Source of the DNA: Effrenium voratum | Lineage: Eukaryota > Sar > Dinophyceae > Suessiales > Symbiodiniaceae | Reading direction: 5' to 3' | Length of the DNA: 64,000 nucleotides | Assembly (NCBI GenBank): GCA_963377175.1 | Contig: CAUJNA010001489.1 | Span: forward strand, 1-64,000 | In this document: one piece after another, positions 28,770 through 40,824 of the stretch | Position numbering within the stretch: the stretch's first letter is position 1 | How the letters are laid out: each line of letters starts with the position of its first letter | Position numbers and translations under genes: made by a program | Notes under the pieces: generated by a model | The model's database searches: none | What the model was told of the DNA's origin: nothing | What the model saw: the letters and a program-made list of their open reading frames with translations, nothing else

Positions 28770-30521
28770 GGTAGCACTGGAAGAGTATTGTTTGAACAGC
28801 CCCACTCAAGGACCCAACACCTTGCTGGCAGTTTCAGGGTTAAGATGATGGGTTTTGCAGAATCTTACCATGTTGGTAGAACAAAAGTCAATGGGCTTCT
28901 TGGCACTGCTTCCATTTTCTTTCAATTTGGCTGCGGGTCCAAATCCATTCGTAACCCCAGTGAACATCTGATTCAATCCAACCACTAAGATAGGTTCTAA
29001 AATGGGTGGTGAACTCACCTACCAACCAAAGTGGTACCATGGGTTTTGTGGTGCACCGAAAACCCCAAAATGAGATCCCAAAACGGTTTTGACAACCACA
29101 GGCAACTCATTGCCAATGGTTGCTGCACCTCATACTTGTGGCGAACAACGTGGACCCCCGTCCATGTTTTTTGTTTTTTTCCCGCGAGTCCGAGGAAAAA
29201 ACAGTGGAAGGGAAATCATGTGGGTGTGGCTCAAAATCAAACAGGAGGGCCAAACCGCAGGTTTCATGTTTCCACTTTACCAGGGCAACCCATTTTGGAA
29301 TTCCGGTTTTTTGAGCCACAGCTATTTCTTGTCGGTTCGACCATTTGGGACATCACTTTCCAGAAGGTGACCGATGTTTACCGCCACCTTTGTCCCCATC
29401 TTAGGCAAGTGGAGGTTTCTTCGAGAATTTTGGGTCACCTTTCCTGCGGACAGCCACAGAGAAACCAACCGCTGGCATTTGTTGAACGAGGAAGAAATGA
29501 GAAGGACATTGACACGACCATGGAAAGGGGATGGGAGGAAATTGCCATGGGAGAGAAACTGAGAGGACATGATAGGGATGGACAAAATCCGGTGGAATGC
29601 CCTAGTTGGGAGTGCGTGGAATTTGTTCAACTCGAAAGCTACACTTCCGGGATGGTCCAGCAACCCTAGACCTGGATCCTGATGCACCCCAAAAAATGAC
29701 CATTGAAGTCCCAGACCTCAACTCCTAAAATCCCGAACCTCAAACCCTCCCAGAGTCTTTGCGCTGGATCGTCCCTTAGCCAAACAGAGAGCGCGCTTTG
29801 GCTCCAAAAAAGGCAAAGAATACCAACGAACACCTCCCGGCAGGGCAGGGGGGAAAGGGGGCTTTCGCTCGCCGCTTTTTTCCGCGCATCCCATGTTCTT
29901 CAAAAAAAGGGGGAAAAGCAAAGAAAGCCAACAAACCCCTCCTGAGGGGGGGGGGGGCCTTGGCCGCGTTTTTCCGCGCCTTCGCCGTTAAAAAGAAGGA
30001 CGAGACCGCCTACGTGCCATGCCGCTATCGCCTGCGTGGGCGCCGGCTTCGGCCTTGGGTGAGGAGATGGCGGGTGGTCGGGTGCTTGAAAGGCCCGCGC
30101 TTTCAGCGCAGAGGTATCCAACCACTTCTGTGATACAAGGGAATCTCCCACTTTAGGGGCTTAGTCTTTGGGAAGCGATTTTTCCATTTTATCACAGAAG
30201 TTGTCATTTCCCACAGCCCTGCATTGGTCCGGCCGGGAGTTGGTTTGGGCGCTCAAGATGAAAGAGCCGGGCAGCTCGCAAGGTGCCGCAAGCGTATATA
30301 TTTTGTTGAGCCGCCATGGGATTTGGGGAAGTGGAGAAGTACTTGCAGTTCGTTTGAGCTTCGGCATCGAGTACTTCCCAAGAGGTTTAGCAGTGCATTT
30401 TTCAGAAGGAGCTTCGGGTCGGGGGGGAGCCCTGGGGCTCGTTAAGTCGACGCGGGAAACGGTCCATGTTCGGAAGGCGAAGGCGACTTGGGGGCTGGCC
30501 AATTTAATTGGCCCAGGAAGA

Positions 30522-30523
<2 letters not shown>
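28770..30523. other. Non-coding stretch with long chance open frames
   Basis: A 212-residue plus-strand frame at 29031-29669 shows no motif and average composition, and other frames are open over the same bases. Near 29960-30060 a GC-rich run (VKKKDETAYVPCRYRLRGRR) resembles an exon but has no AG|G acceptor. A G10 tract lies near 29945. Confidence 0.35.

Positions 30524-30594
<71 letters not shown>
30524..30594. repeat. (CT)n microsatellite
   Basis: About 35 near-perfect CT repeats. Confidence 0.97.
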
Positions 30595-30595
<1 letters not shown>

Positions 30596-30867
30596 GCATT
30601 CGAACTGTTTTTTTTGCCACATGCCAGTTGGGGTTCCATTTTTTGGGTAGAGAACCACGGAACTCAGAACAGTCCAAAGACGTCAGCTGGGGAACATGCC
30701 AGTTTGCGCGGAAGCGGATTTCTTCTTTTGCCACAGGAGAAAGGAGGCGTTGCTTCGTCCCCATCCCGTTAAGGCCGTGCCCATTCCGGGGGAGTGAAGC
30801 CCACAGCCAACACCCAGGGGTGCATCTCGCTGCATGGTTTTTTTGAATGGAAGGGAACGACAACTCT

Positions 30868-30995
30868 AAACAGGTAAGTGCAAAACGGCCGGGGTTGCCG
30901 ATGGAAATCCACTGGGTTTGAGGAAGGTAAGTGCCAACACCGGGGTGGGCAGGGGGGGGCTGTTTGCCGATGGAAATCCACTGGGGGTTTGGGTC
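30868..30995. repeat. Tandem duplication containing GGTAAGTGC
   Basis: Two diverged units of roughly 55-70 bp. Each starts GGTAAGTGC (30871 and 30927) and contains GCCGATGGAAATCCACTGGG (30895 and 30966). GTAAGT is the canonical U1-paired donor, yet the flanks are not coding-like. Confidence 0.7.
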
Positions 30996-31706
30996 CCGAA
31001 GGCATCTCAAGGCTTAGCCAAGCCCGACAGATCGGCCACGCGATTGCCAATGGCTTCTGCCAAGGGTCCCAAAAGAGAACCCCCCGGCTGAACAGGGGCT
31101 AATAGCAGCCTAATGAGGTCTATGGACATCTATGGACGCCCTGTTCGAAAATGCCGCTGGGGCCCTGACGCACCAGAATGACAGCTTCTTTCGATCAAGA
31201 GGTTTATAAATCTAAGGAATGGCTAGATCAATGGAATTGGGGGACCCTCCACCCCCCCTCCAATGGACCTCCTTACCCGCAAACCCCAGCGGTCAAGAGG
31301 TCAGCCAGCCCGTGCCTAGGGCCTGACCTGACCGGCGCTCGCCGGAGTCTTGGAGTGAAGCCGGCCTCACCCGGTTTGCTTTTTGTTTTTTCCCCTCCTT
31401 CCGCTCCGGCAGAGAATCCACCCTCCAGAAATGTGGCTTGGATTGGTGGACTTGACCCTGAGTTTCTTGTAGGTAAATGGGACACCTAACCTTCAGGACT
31501 CCAAACTTTCTCCTTTTTTTTGCGGGAAGCTGAGGAATTTGGGAAGTTTGGGACCCTCCAAAAGGAAGCCACCAGAATGGTTCAGTTCATTCCTTGAACC
31601 CCCCTCTTCTCCAAGGGCAAATGGATCTTGGAATTCTTGTTCCTCTTTGGATGGGTCATTGACTTGTTCGCCGCTTCCTACTTCTTTCAATTTGGTTGGA
31701 CAGGTG

Positions 31707-31860
31707 CGAACTCCTTTTGGAGCAGCCAACGGAGAATTCTTGGACGAGAAGCGAGGTTGTGAGAGCAGCATGTTACAAGAGCTTAGTCCAAACCTGGTCA
31801 GGGCTGGCGCTACAGTGGAAGTTTGTCTCAGTTGCCCAACCCGACCTTTTGATCTTTTGG
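31707..31860 (+). CDS. Weak exon candidate
   Basis: After TTGGACAG the frame reads TPFGAANGEFLDEKRGCESS then MLQELSPNLVRAGATVEVCL. Mixed but plausible codon use; AG|G acceptor; the right border is unclear. No family is recognised. A chance open frame is a real alternative. Confidence 0.25.
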
Positions 31861-33080
31861 TGTTACCGATTTGGTGCATGTTTAGTCAAGTCTTCTTAAA
31901 CAGTTAACATGTTCTTTTTGGGTAGCCCAGGGGCAACTGAGCACAAGGTTCTCTATGGTCGGGACCCGTAGCTTGAAACTTGCCGCAAGGCCGGACTTCC
32001 ATGGCCGGGGTGGGTCGAATCGCCTTTCTCAGCTTGGGCGTTTTTCTTTGTTTTCCGGGCAAGGTTTGGAATTCTGAAGGCTCTTGCCAGCTGGTTGGTT
32101 TCCCTTTGGTCCGCATCCGCATCCTGTACGCACCATGGGGTTCTTCACAAGCCGAGGCCAGCCGGCTGCATCTGAGTCTCAGCTCCGAGTCGACTCGCGG
32201 AAATGGGCGGGGTGTAGTCAGTGTAGTCGAGTCTCTTGGGCGAATGGCCCACTCACCGAGCGTGCACGTCAAGCCATAGAGCTGTTGAACCCAAGAGATT
32301 TGTGTCGTTCTCATTCCACAAAATTTGGTTTGGCCGCGCGGGTTTGTTTTGCTTTAGCCCTTTTAGCCCTTGTCGAATGTTCTGCAAGCAGGGGCTTGCT
32401 CACCTGCTCGGGGGTGTGGATGTTTCTAGCTTCGCCGGACATCCGTGCCTACCGGGGCCTTGCGGTTGGCCGATTTGTGAATTATCCCCCGCAGCGCCCG
32501 GGGCCCGTGCCAGATGGGCATGGACGAGGCCCGGCTCAATGACAACTCTGCACACAAGTGGGACTTGTAGCCTTGGTCTTCCAAGAGTTTGATCTTGGCT
32601 CCAAATGGACACTCGGGCAAACGCCTGCTTTTCCAGGGTGCAAGATCAGGGCAGCCTTTAAGCTTTTTGGCCACAACTCTTCAAGCTTCTTGGGCAGGGT
32701 TGCTGCGGCAGGTTTTTTTGTTCATTGGTCCACCCGAACGGTTAAAAACGGTCAGGCCCAAAAAGGGTCAACCCACCTTACTTCGGGTGTTTGAATTAAT
32801 TCAGGAATTGCAGAAAATGCGCTTGGCTGCGGCATGTGATCGCTTTCAGGGTCGCAGCATCAGTTCGGATGCAATTTGGGTATGTGCAAAGAAACAATAG
32901 GCATTTGGACCCCCGACATTTTCTCAACAAACGCAACCATGAGCCGTGAGCATCGTGTATTTGATTTTCTTGGGTTCTTCCTTTTGCCCGTATCTGTTCA
33001 TCGTTTCGCACCCATGTCTATCGGACTTTCTGGGTTGAGTATTGGAAACCGCGTCTGATGGGACAACTTCCACCCTTTCG
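31861..33080. other. Non-coding stretch with weak coding hints
   Basis: Near 32160-32280 a run reads SRKWAGCSQCSRVSWANG. Near 32515-32565 another reads MGMDEARLNDNSAHKWDL. Both are short, in different frames, and lack paired splice borders. Nothing else is supported. Confidence 0.3.
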
Positions 33081-33086
33081 TCAGAA

Positions 33087-33160
33087 AAGGGCATGCTTTT
33101 GGAGGGGGAACACCCCCCAAACATACATAAACTGGGGGTTGATTAATACGGGGTCAGCAT
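33087..33160 (-). mobile_element. Half of a TGTTGACCCC-family MITE
   Basis: Read on the minus strand this gives TGCTGACCCCGTATTAATC then AACCCCCAGTTTATG and GGGGTGTTCCCCCTCCAAAA. It matches the first half of the copy at 41854. The other terminus is missing, so it is a truncated copy. Confidence 0.65.
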
Positions 33161-33553
33161 TCGGTGATTGCTTTTTCTCCCCAGTTTCCACTTCCCCGAA
33201 CTCTTGTGAGCGGGCCTCGTCCATCGGCTTTGACAGTCAACTACTGTCGCACGTTTCAGCAAAGAGCCCGCGCGTGTCGTTGGAACGCGTTTCGTTTTCC
33301 ACAAGGGGTATCTGCTTTCGCAGAGAGCCCTCGAATGGCTTGCCTACGCAACTGTCCGACGATCCATTAGGTAACTCAAAGCTCGGAACAGCAACGACAT
33401 CCAATACACCCCCTTTCGGAACCCTTGCTTAGAGACTATCTTGGTCGTTGCGCCCTGAAAAAAGTCGGATCCCTATTCAGCTTCCTTCTTGCAATTGGCC
33501 AGTCAGTCAACGTTGTTCTGCATTTTCAGGGTCCACAACGATCAAGATCTAGA

Positions 33554-33677
33554 ACTGGGTCCATTAAGCTGCGCATGTCGATTCTCACCATTGCTTCTGG
33601 CGGAGTGTTTCCCTCAAACCGGCACCGTTTCGCGGGACCATTTCGATGATTATGATGATTACTTTAATGGACCCAGT
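33554..33677. repeat. 124-bp inverted-repeat unit
   Basis: ACTGGGTCCATTAA at 33554-33567 and its exact reverse complement TTAATGGACCCAGT at 33664-33677. No internal coding and no clear target duplication. It could be a single MITE-like insertion, but only this copy was found. Confidence 0.55.
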
Positions 33678-33699
33678 CGAATCTCGATGCCCACCTTTC

Positions 33700-34860
33700 T
33701 CTGAACCTGCGCTTTTGCGAAAGAACTGCTGCCGCTGCCTGCTTTTGGGGCAGCGGATCAAGATGTCCGGCGTTTCTTGGCGCGCCGGAAAGCACCACGG
33801 GCGGCGGGCCTGCGGGCCCCCAGAGAGGAACACACCCTCAGATCTAGGCCTCAGCAAAATAGACGGGGAATCAAAGAGAGAGGTATGTGTCAGGAGGGGC
33901 CAACCACAAAAGTGGAGGGTGGATCTCGTCTTTGTGTTCGCGAGAGGTGAAAAGGGTGCCCTCAACAAACCATTTGGTTGAGGTGGCTGAAGCCAACATC
34001 ATTGATGTTTAAGGTGGCTAACCGGGGAGGGCTGCGGGTCGCATCGCAAATCACCCTGGCCACTGAAGGATTTCCCTTTCACTGCTTCCTTTCTAGATGC
34101 ACGGGCGTCGCCGCTTACCCATTAAATTTGCAAACTCGATGACTTTTTGCTGGCAAATATCCTCATCATTTCTTCAGGACCAAACGGTTCAAACAGGTCG
34201 AGCCACACGCTTCCTTTGACTTGTTATTTTTGTTCGAGTTTTGGAGGGGTTTGTGACATATCCAGCGAAAGTGACATGGGAAAGCCTGCAAGCTCAAGGC
34301 CGCGTGCATGCAGGGCTAGACGGCAAGACGCCCAGCTCAAAAAGAGATAATTCGGGGGAGCGGTTGGTTGCGATTCGAGCCGATGGATGCAGCCTGAAGA
34401 AGCTTTCCTGAGTTGGCAGGCACTTTTTGGCATCCTTCATTTCGCCGTGGCCCGGAAAGAGACCGCTTTTGCAAGTCTACGCAGCTTGTCAGCCCACTCG
34501 AACATGGTTGGCGATCATTGGTGAGGTAGATTCGACTGGGGCTTTTAACCCCCGGAACCCCTGAATTGAAGCTGAGTTGTTGCGTCAAGAGGCCTGCTGG
34601 TTTCGTCCGTGTGGAGCCACTTCATATTTTCCTTTGAGAATCTCAGTTGGGTGAAGGGGTTAATTCCATCATTTCGGTTGTGGTTCCCCCGTTTGCTTCC
34701 ACACAGCAAAGGGAACGTGCCATCTTCAGTGTACCCTTTTAGTTGGATGTGGAATGAGAAGCTGCACCCCAGCCGGCAAGCATGTTCAGAAAACGCTGAC
34801 TCTGCTTTGCCGTTGACCCTGAAAGAGTTTGGGCCGCTCAGATCATTTCAACTGGATTTA
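33700..34860. other. Non-coding stretch
   Basis: A GC-rich run at 33735-33835 (LPAFGAADQDVRRFLARRK in one frame) is exon-like but lacks clear borders. The remainder shows no signal. Confidence 0.35.
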
Positions 34861-34972
34861 CCTTTGGTGCCTTTTGCTTGAATGTTAGGACTTTAACTTG
34901 TTGTCAACAATTGCGTTTTCCATTAAACCACTAAAAGTTAAACTGTTAGCAGGGGAGCAGAAAGCAACCGAG
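34861..34972. repeat. TTTAACTT-hairpin repeat family, copy 1
   Basis: TTAGGACTTTAACTT ... CACTAAAAGTTAAACT forms an imperfect hairpin, followed by AGCAGGGGAGCAGAAAGCAA. The same layout recurs at 43429, 44253 and 44655, always on the same strand. The copies also share the 5' flank CTTTGGTGC. Confidence 0.8.
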
Positions 34973-35515
34973 TGAGCAAGTCGTGAACACGCACCCCCTC
35001 GGTTTGGAAGAGACGCAACCGCTAAAAACCGCGCCTCCGGCTGAAAGCAAAGGACAAAATTCGCACGGCGGGCGCCGGAACCGGCGGGCGGCTAATCCGG
35101 GCCCTCGTCCGGATGCCGAGATGCCGAGAACATCTCCTCTGTCTAGGTCCGCTCGCCCTGTCCGCGGGAGGCCCTGATTCGATCCGTTGTTTTATTTGAA
35201 CCGGATGTTTGTGCTATAGCTGGGAGAGAGGGAAAGAGCCAAGCAAGCCCTTATTGTCCGATTCCCATCTTGCTTTAGACAATGTTGAGTCTTTGCATGC
35301 ATTTGTTGCCTTTGCTTAGTGGCTTGCCTGCTTTGGCTAGCTCGCATTGCTCGCATTGCTCGCATTGCTTGCTGTGCTGTGCCGTGCTGTGCTGTGCAGG
35401 CCTTGCTTGTGCCTTGACCTGCCTGCGTGATCAGAGCAAAGGCGTTGGCAGTTGGCTTGCCCGAAACCGGTTCCACCCCCCAAGGCAGTTCCAGTCAGCA
35501 AGCCAGCGAGCCGGG
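34973..35515. other. Non-coding stretch
   Basis: A GC-rich segment at 35010-35165 is open in one frame (NSHGGRRNRRAANPGPRPDA) but has low complexity and unclear borders. GCTCGCATT words repeat near 35340-35370. Confidence 0.35.
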
Positions 35516-35640
35516 AGCGAGCAAGCAAGCAGGCAGGCAGGCAGGCAGGCAAGCGAAGAAGCCAGCGAGCAATGCACCCAAACCACCCAGCAAGCAAAGC
35601 ATAGCAAAGCAAAGCAAAGCAGAGCAAAGCAAAGTTGCAA
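35516..35640. repeat. (GCAA/GGCA)n degenerate tetranucleotide tract
   Basis: AGCAAGCAGGCAGGCAGGCA-type repeats followed by AAGCAAAGCAAAGCAGAGCA repeats. Confidence 0.85.
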
Positions 35641-35836
35641 AAACTGTTGAGAAGACCAGCGGCGCCGCAACGCGGTTGACTGTTGATGCTTGCCTTCGCT
35701 TCAGAATGTAAATTTCAAAAGGACAGGCAGTATGTCACCCAGTTTGGGTTGGCTAGCTGTATAATACCAGTAGGGCCGGCGAAGCCGGTGGGCGGGAGTT
35801 TCAAGCATATACAAACTATAGTTGCCTTTCTTTGCT

Positions 35837-35872
<36 letters not shown>

Positions 35873-36320
35873 TATTTATTTATTTCTTTATTTCTTTTTT
35901 TCTTTATTTCTCTTTCTCTGTCTCTCTTTTCTTTTCTCTCTCTCTCTCTCACTCTCTCTCTCTCTCTTTATCGTCTTTTTGCTTTCTTTCTTTTTTGTTT
36001 TGCTTTTCTTTCTTCTATTTGCATGCGCCGATCTATCTATATCTATCGGTCCAGCCCAGCTATCTCAGCACCTACCTTCTGTCTATAAAGTATCTCTCTA
36101 TCTACCTATCGATCTACCTCTCTACCTGTCTATCTATCGACTATCTATTTACAGATCTATCTGTGCCTCTTTCTCTCTCTATCTATCTGTCTACCTATTG
36201 TGTTGTCCAATCTATCTGATCTCTCTCAATCTATCTATTTGTGCATCGAGTTTCTATTTATCAGCTCTATCTACAGATCTATCTACTTATCCATCTCCTC
36301 TATCCATCTACCTATCCTGA
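35837..36320. repeat. Compound pyrimidine microsatellite: (TTTC)n, (CT)n, (TATC)n
   Basis: TTTC/TTTA repeats to about 35905, CT repeats to about 35970, then CTAT/CTAC (GATA complement) repeats from 36030. Nearly 480 bp of almost pure pyrimidine-plus-A on the plus strand. The open frames across it are repeat artefacts. Confidence 0.95.
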
Positions 36321-36623
36321 ACCTTGCGAAAGTGCTGTGCCTGCCACGCAGTCTGCACACCTCACCTTGCAGCACCTGCCACGCAAACTCTTGTCGCGGA
36401 AAGTGAGCGCCCCCATGGCAATGGGCCTGGCTGCGAGCACAGCCCTACCAGGCATCATGAGGCTAGCTTTCGAACATCCTAGAGCTAGGAATCCCGCAGA
36501 AGGCTGCGCTTAGTCATATTTCTTTTCGCGCGCACATGTTTGCCTACGTGCTTATTCTTCTCTTGCTTATTCTTGTCTGGTCATTTGTTTGTCTCAGAGA
36601 GCCAGCTTGCAACTAGATACCGT

Positions 36624-36655
36624 ATCAAGGAAGTTCCTTCTAAACTTCCCTTGAT
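36624..36655. repeat. Perfect-loop palindrome shared with 52517
   Basis: ATCAAGG-AAGTT, a short loop, then AACTTCCCTTGAT. The core GGAAGTTCCTTC...AAACTTCC is identical at 52517-52537, and both copies are followed by TTGAxCATG. Confidence 0.75.
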
Positions 36656-36656
36656 C

Positions 36657-36765
36657 ATGTCTCACAAGGACGTGACCACCCAGTGGGGGCTGATGACGAT
36701 CAAAGAGCCGGAATTAGTCGGCCATGCAGCAAGTCGCTTGGATAAGCATGCGTTTGTTCCCTTGT
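36657..36765 (+). CDS. Weak exon candidate after palindrome
   Basis: Frame reads MSHKDVTTQWGLMTIKEPEL then VGHAASRLDKHAF with plausible coding composition. No recognised family. The borders are undefined and the ATG lies directly after the palindrome at 36624. It may be a small gene or chance. Confidence 0.25.
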
Positions 36766-38009
36766 CGTCATGGGGTTGGCTTTGGTATCACAAAACAAGG
36801 TGATTTGCTGAAGCCATGTTTTTAGTCAAGTGAGTCACCTTTATTTCCTTACGGATCCCCTTTGAATTCATTTTGCAGTTGAAGGTTCGCAAAATATGGA
36901 CCAGGACTGTTTGGGAAGGATTTGATCCTCGTGTATCAAGAAAGTCGGGCCTCCCCAAGCGCAAGCATGGCAAACCCCCGGATTGCTTGGGGTTCTCATT
37001 TTCACACGGTGGTCTGAGTTTTGATCCATTCACCTTTTGCCTTGATTCCTGGCCAAAGGTTTTGAAGGCCAGCCCTCGCACTTTCCGGGGGTGCCATGCG
37101 CAAGCCGCCGTGCACCAATTGAACCCGACGGCGCTTAAGGGGCGCCTCTTTGCACCATCGCCCACGCGCTCGTCATTGCATCCCATTTGGGCTGGGAGAT
37201 ACGGCCTGTAACGATACCAGACAGGCAGTTGGTTTTCGCACCCCAGGGCCCTCTTCGGGGCTTCGGCCCATGACTCATGGGTCCTCATGGCGAACATTGC
37301 GGGTTTCCGCCTTTCAGGCAGGAACTGTCCGCAATCTTTTGGCCCCCGGAACGTGGTGGCACTGCGAGGGAGACGGAAGCTGCTTGGGCTTCAAGACCAT
37401 TCAGAGCTGCACAAAAATAACACAATTTTCGGGTGGACTTGAAATTTGTTCGGGGGACCATTTTGGTGGTCAACAAGCCTAGACTTTGGGTGGCCAAAGT
37501 GAGATAAAGCTCGTTATCTTGGCAAAGCACGCGGGCACTTGCGAGGGGACCCTTACTGGGGGATTTCCTTGTTTGATTGGGAGCTTGTCCAAATGCAAAG
37601 GCAGCCTGTGTATGTTGTGATTGTTGCGTTGGGGTTTGACCCATGTTCTGCCGCTGGTCCGAGTTCCTTCGTTTTTCTCCTGGCGACTATGGATTCATGA
37701 GCCCCTTTTGGATGTCGGGGGTGACCCATTGAAGTGGGGCGGCTGTGCACCTCATAGGGAGCTATGAATCTGGCAGTTTGCTTGAAGCGCGGAGTCAACA
37801 TTCAGTCTCTGGCTCAGAGAGCTCTCGAAGCAGGGACCGATTCAAGGACGAGCACAGCACTGTCGCCCATCCGCCCACCTTAGACCAACAGAAAACATCC
37901 ATGGCAGGTGTTTTTTTTTCTCTCCCCATTTTTGAGTGCAGCCTCGGATTTTTCACCTGTGGTTCGATGTTCTTGGATTTGGGGTCTGGCAGCGCTGCGA
38001 GATCCTCGC

Positions 38010-38092
38010 AGTCTCATCCTCCGCTGCCTTCTCGGGGGCTGCTGCCGGCGAGTCGCTCGGGGAGCTGTCCGTGAAGCTGAATGCAAGGAACG
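38010..38092 (+). CDS. Weak exon candidate left of the satellite array
   Basis: Frame reads SSAAFSGAAAGESLGELSVK then LNA, with high GC3, ending near TGCAAG|GAACG (possible GA donor). The acceptor is not of AG|G type, so the left border is uncertain. It lies immediately before the minisatellite array at 38101. A matching exon candidate lies just beyond the array at 39719, but their phases do not clearly agree. Confidence 0.25.
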
Positions 38093-38100
38093 AACAAGGA

Positions 38101-39680
38101 ACCATGCACCACTGCGGGCCTCGTTTAGACAGGATACAACGATGCCACTGCACGCCATTTTTTAGTTTGGAAATCAACGATGCGCCACTGCGGGCCGTTT
38201 TTAGATGGGAAATCAACGATTGCGGGCCTCTTTTCGATGGGACATCAACGATGCCACTGCGGGTTGTTTAGGTGGGAATCAATGATGCACCACTGCGGGC
38301 CTCTTTTAGACGGGATACAACGATGCCACTGCACGCCATTTTTAGTTTGGAAATCAACGATGCGCCACTGCGGGCCGTTTTTAGATGGGACATCAACGAT
38401 TGCAGGCCTCTTTTCGATGGGAAGTCAACGATGCCACCACGGGCCTTTTTTAGATGGGAAATCAATGATGCGCCAGTGCGGGCCTCTTTTTGACGGGATA
38501 CAACGATGCCTCTGCACGCCATTTTTAGTTTGGAAATCAACGATGCGCCACTGCGGGCCGTTTTTAGATGGGAAATCAACGATTGCGGGCCTCTTTTCGA
38601 TGGGAAATCAAGGAAATCAACAACGCCACCGCGGGCCTTTTTAGATTGGAAATCAACGATGCGCCACTGCGGGCCTCTTTTAGACGGGATACAACGATGG
38701 CACTGCACGCCATTTTTAGTTTGGAAATGAACGATGCGCATGGGAAATCAACGATTGCGGGCCTCTTTTCGATGGGAAATCACGGAAATCAACAATGCCA
38801 CCGCGGGCCTCTTTTCGATGGGAAATCAAGGAAATCAACAATGCCACCGCGGGCCTTTTTTAGATGGGAAATCAACGATGCGCCAGTGCGGGCCTCTTTT
38901 TGACGGGAATCAACGATGCCACTCCGGGCCTTCTTCGTTAGCCAGTGCGGGGCTTTTTTTTAGCTTGGAAATCAACGATGCGACTGCGAGCCTTGTTCAG
39001 ATGGGAGATCAACGATGCCACTGCGGGTTGTTTAGATGGGAATCAATGATGCACCACTGCAGGCCTCTTTTAGACGGGATACAACGATGCCACTGCACGC
39101 CATTTTTAGTTTGGAAATCAACGATGCGCCACTGCGGGCCGTTTTTAGATGGGAAATCAACGATTGCGGGCCTCTTTTCGATGGGAAATCAAGGAAATCA
39201 ACAATGCCACCGCGGGCCTTTTTTAGATTGGAAATCAACGATGCGCCAGTGCGGGCCTCTTTTTGACGGGAATCAACGATGCCACTCCGGGCCTTCTTCG
39301 TTAGTTTGGAAATCACCGATGCCAGTGCGGTGCTTTTTTTTAGCTTGGAAATCAACGATGCGACTGCGGGCCTTGTTCAGATGGTAGATCAACGATGCCA
39401 CTGCGGGTTGTTTAGATGGGAATCAATGATGCGCCACTGCGGGCCTTGTTCAGATGGGAATCAACGATGCGCCACTGCGGGCCTTCTTCGTTAGTTTGGA
39501 AGTCAACGATGCCAGTGCGGGCCTTGTTTTTTATTGCTTGGAAATCAACGATGCGCCACTGCGGGCCTTCTTCGTTAGTTTGGAATTCAACGATGCCACT
39601 GCGGGTTGTTTAGATGGGAATGAACGATGCGCCACTGCGGGCCTTGTTCAAATGGGAAACAGCGATGCCACTGCCACTGC
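38101..39680. repeat. Higher-order minisatellite array, about 1.6 kb
   Basis: Subunits of 32-45 bp built on GGGAAATCAACGATGC, CACTGCGGGCC and TTTTTAGAT blocks. A longer unit containing GATACAACGATGCCACTGC starts at 38136, 38317, 38500 (variant), 38691 and 39081, giving a period of about 181-195 bp (39081 is two periods on). The last 400 bp has simpler subunits. Most subunits lack stop codons in two plus-strand frames and one minus-strand frame, so open frames of up to 217 codons arise (peptides such as FRWEIND and GPFLDGKST). Protein coding is not claimed because several frames are open equally. Confidence 0.9.
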
Positions 39681-39718
39681 CGGGAAGTGGATTCATTTCC
39701 ATGTTGCCAATGCGGCAG

Positions 39719-39828
39719 GCCAGCTCCCCTTTGTCGCATGTCTGGAGACGGCCTGCATTAAGAAGGGTCGGCTCGACATGCGACCGCGAAGCCGAAAGGA
39801 AGCCGAAGATGTGATGTGTGTAGACTGA
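39719..39828 (+). CDS. Candidate terminal exon right of the satellite array
   Basis: After GGCAG|GCC the frame reads QLPFVACLETACIKKGRLDM then RPRSRKEAEDVMCVD and ends in TGA (39826-39828). Codon use is coding-like, unlike the flanks. The acceptor is followed by G. No family is recognised. It could be the last exon of a gene whose intron contains the satellite. Confidence 0.35.
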
Positions 39829-40742
39829 AAGTTTTGCAGCCAGAAAGATTCAACCTTTTGGGCAGAACCACCCAACCCACTCCCTTTGTGGCTTGAAAAA
39901 TGTTTCCCCCCCCTTCGGTCTTCGGACGTATTCCAGGGCCATTTTGAGCATTTGAGAGCAATACTTTAAGTGCACATCGCTCTGGAAGCCTGCTTGGACC
40001 CCCATCTCGGAATCTCACGTATAGGCAGGTGCTTCCATCGCACGGGGCCTTTTGACACAACTCGCTTTGGCTGCGCAAGGAACAAGAATAGCACCTCACC
40101 CAGGATGAACATGTCAAGATTGCATTGATTCGATGGGCTTTTTGTTTTTCCTCCTTATCTTTCATTTGGTTTGTGGGCTGGTCATTCGTTCACCAGCTGA
40201 GCTGGTTGGGCAGTTAGGCAGTTCGAGAGTAAGCTTGCAAGCATGATGCAAGCATGATACGGTGTTGCATGTAGGAGGGCCTAGCTGGCAGTCAGATTGT
40301 GAGCTAGTTAGCTAGTTGACTCAGTTTGGTAGCCCAGTTAGTCACTAGGCTAGTTAGCGAGTTCATTCACGAAATGAGCTGGCCGGCTGGTTAGTGAATT
40401 TGTTGGTTAGCTGGTTGGCTTGTGCGCCTTGCTGGCTAGCTTTCAATGAGAAACGCCGAGGTTTTGAGGGTCAACCCCGCGAAAGTCCGCAGAGGCTTGC
40501 CCGTTGGAGAATTGCGTAAAGCACACGGCCACGCACCAATACCCAAGTTCTCGATCGATTTCATCTGGTTTTTGTCACGCACCCGAGAGAGAACAAAGCG
40601 CGGAATTCCTTGAGACTGACTTTGAAGGAGAATGCTGACAGGGGGGTGTCCCTGCGTTTAGTGGTGATTAATATGCGGTCAGCATCATGGAGCTGTGGAA
40701 GGTCTCTTCTCCAAGTTCGGAAGGTGGCCAAGAGTGATATAA
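39829..40742. other. Non-coding, with GTTAGCTA-type degenerate repeats
   Basis: From about 40195 to 40440 the words GTTAG, GCTAG, AGTTAG and GTTGG recur without a fixed period. No gene is supported. Confidence 0.5.
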
Positions 40743-40824
40743 ATCTATATGTGTATATATATATATACACATCTATATATATATATACATATATATATAT
40801 ACATACATATATATATATATATAT
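40743..40824. repeat. (TA)n microsatellite
   Basis: TATATA blocks separated by CACATC, CATA and similar short breaks. Confidence 0.95.

Noticed and set aside
29031..29669. 212-residue ORF as a gene
   Set aside because: No motif, no codon bias against the background, and competing frames are present.
35683..36320. 178- and 162-residue hydrophobic proteins
   Set aside because: They are translations of TTTC/CT/TATC microsatellites.
38734..39387. 217-residue protein from the satellite array
   Set aside because: Other frames and the opposite strand are equally open, and the peptide is only the translated repeat.
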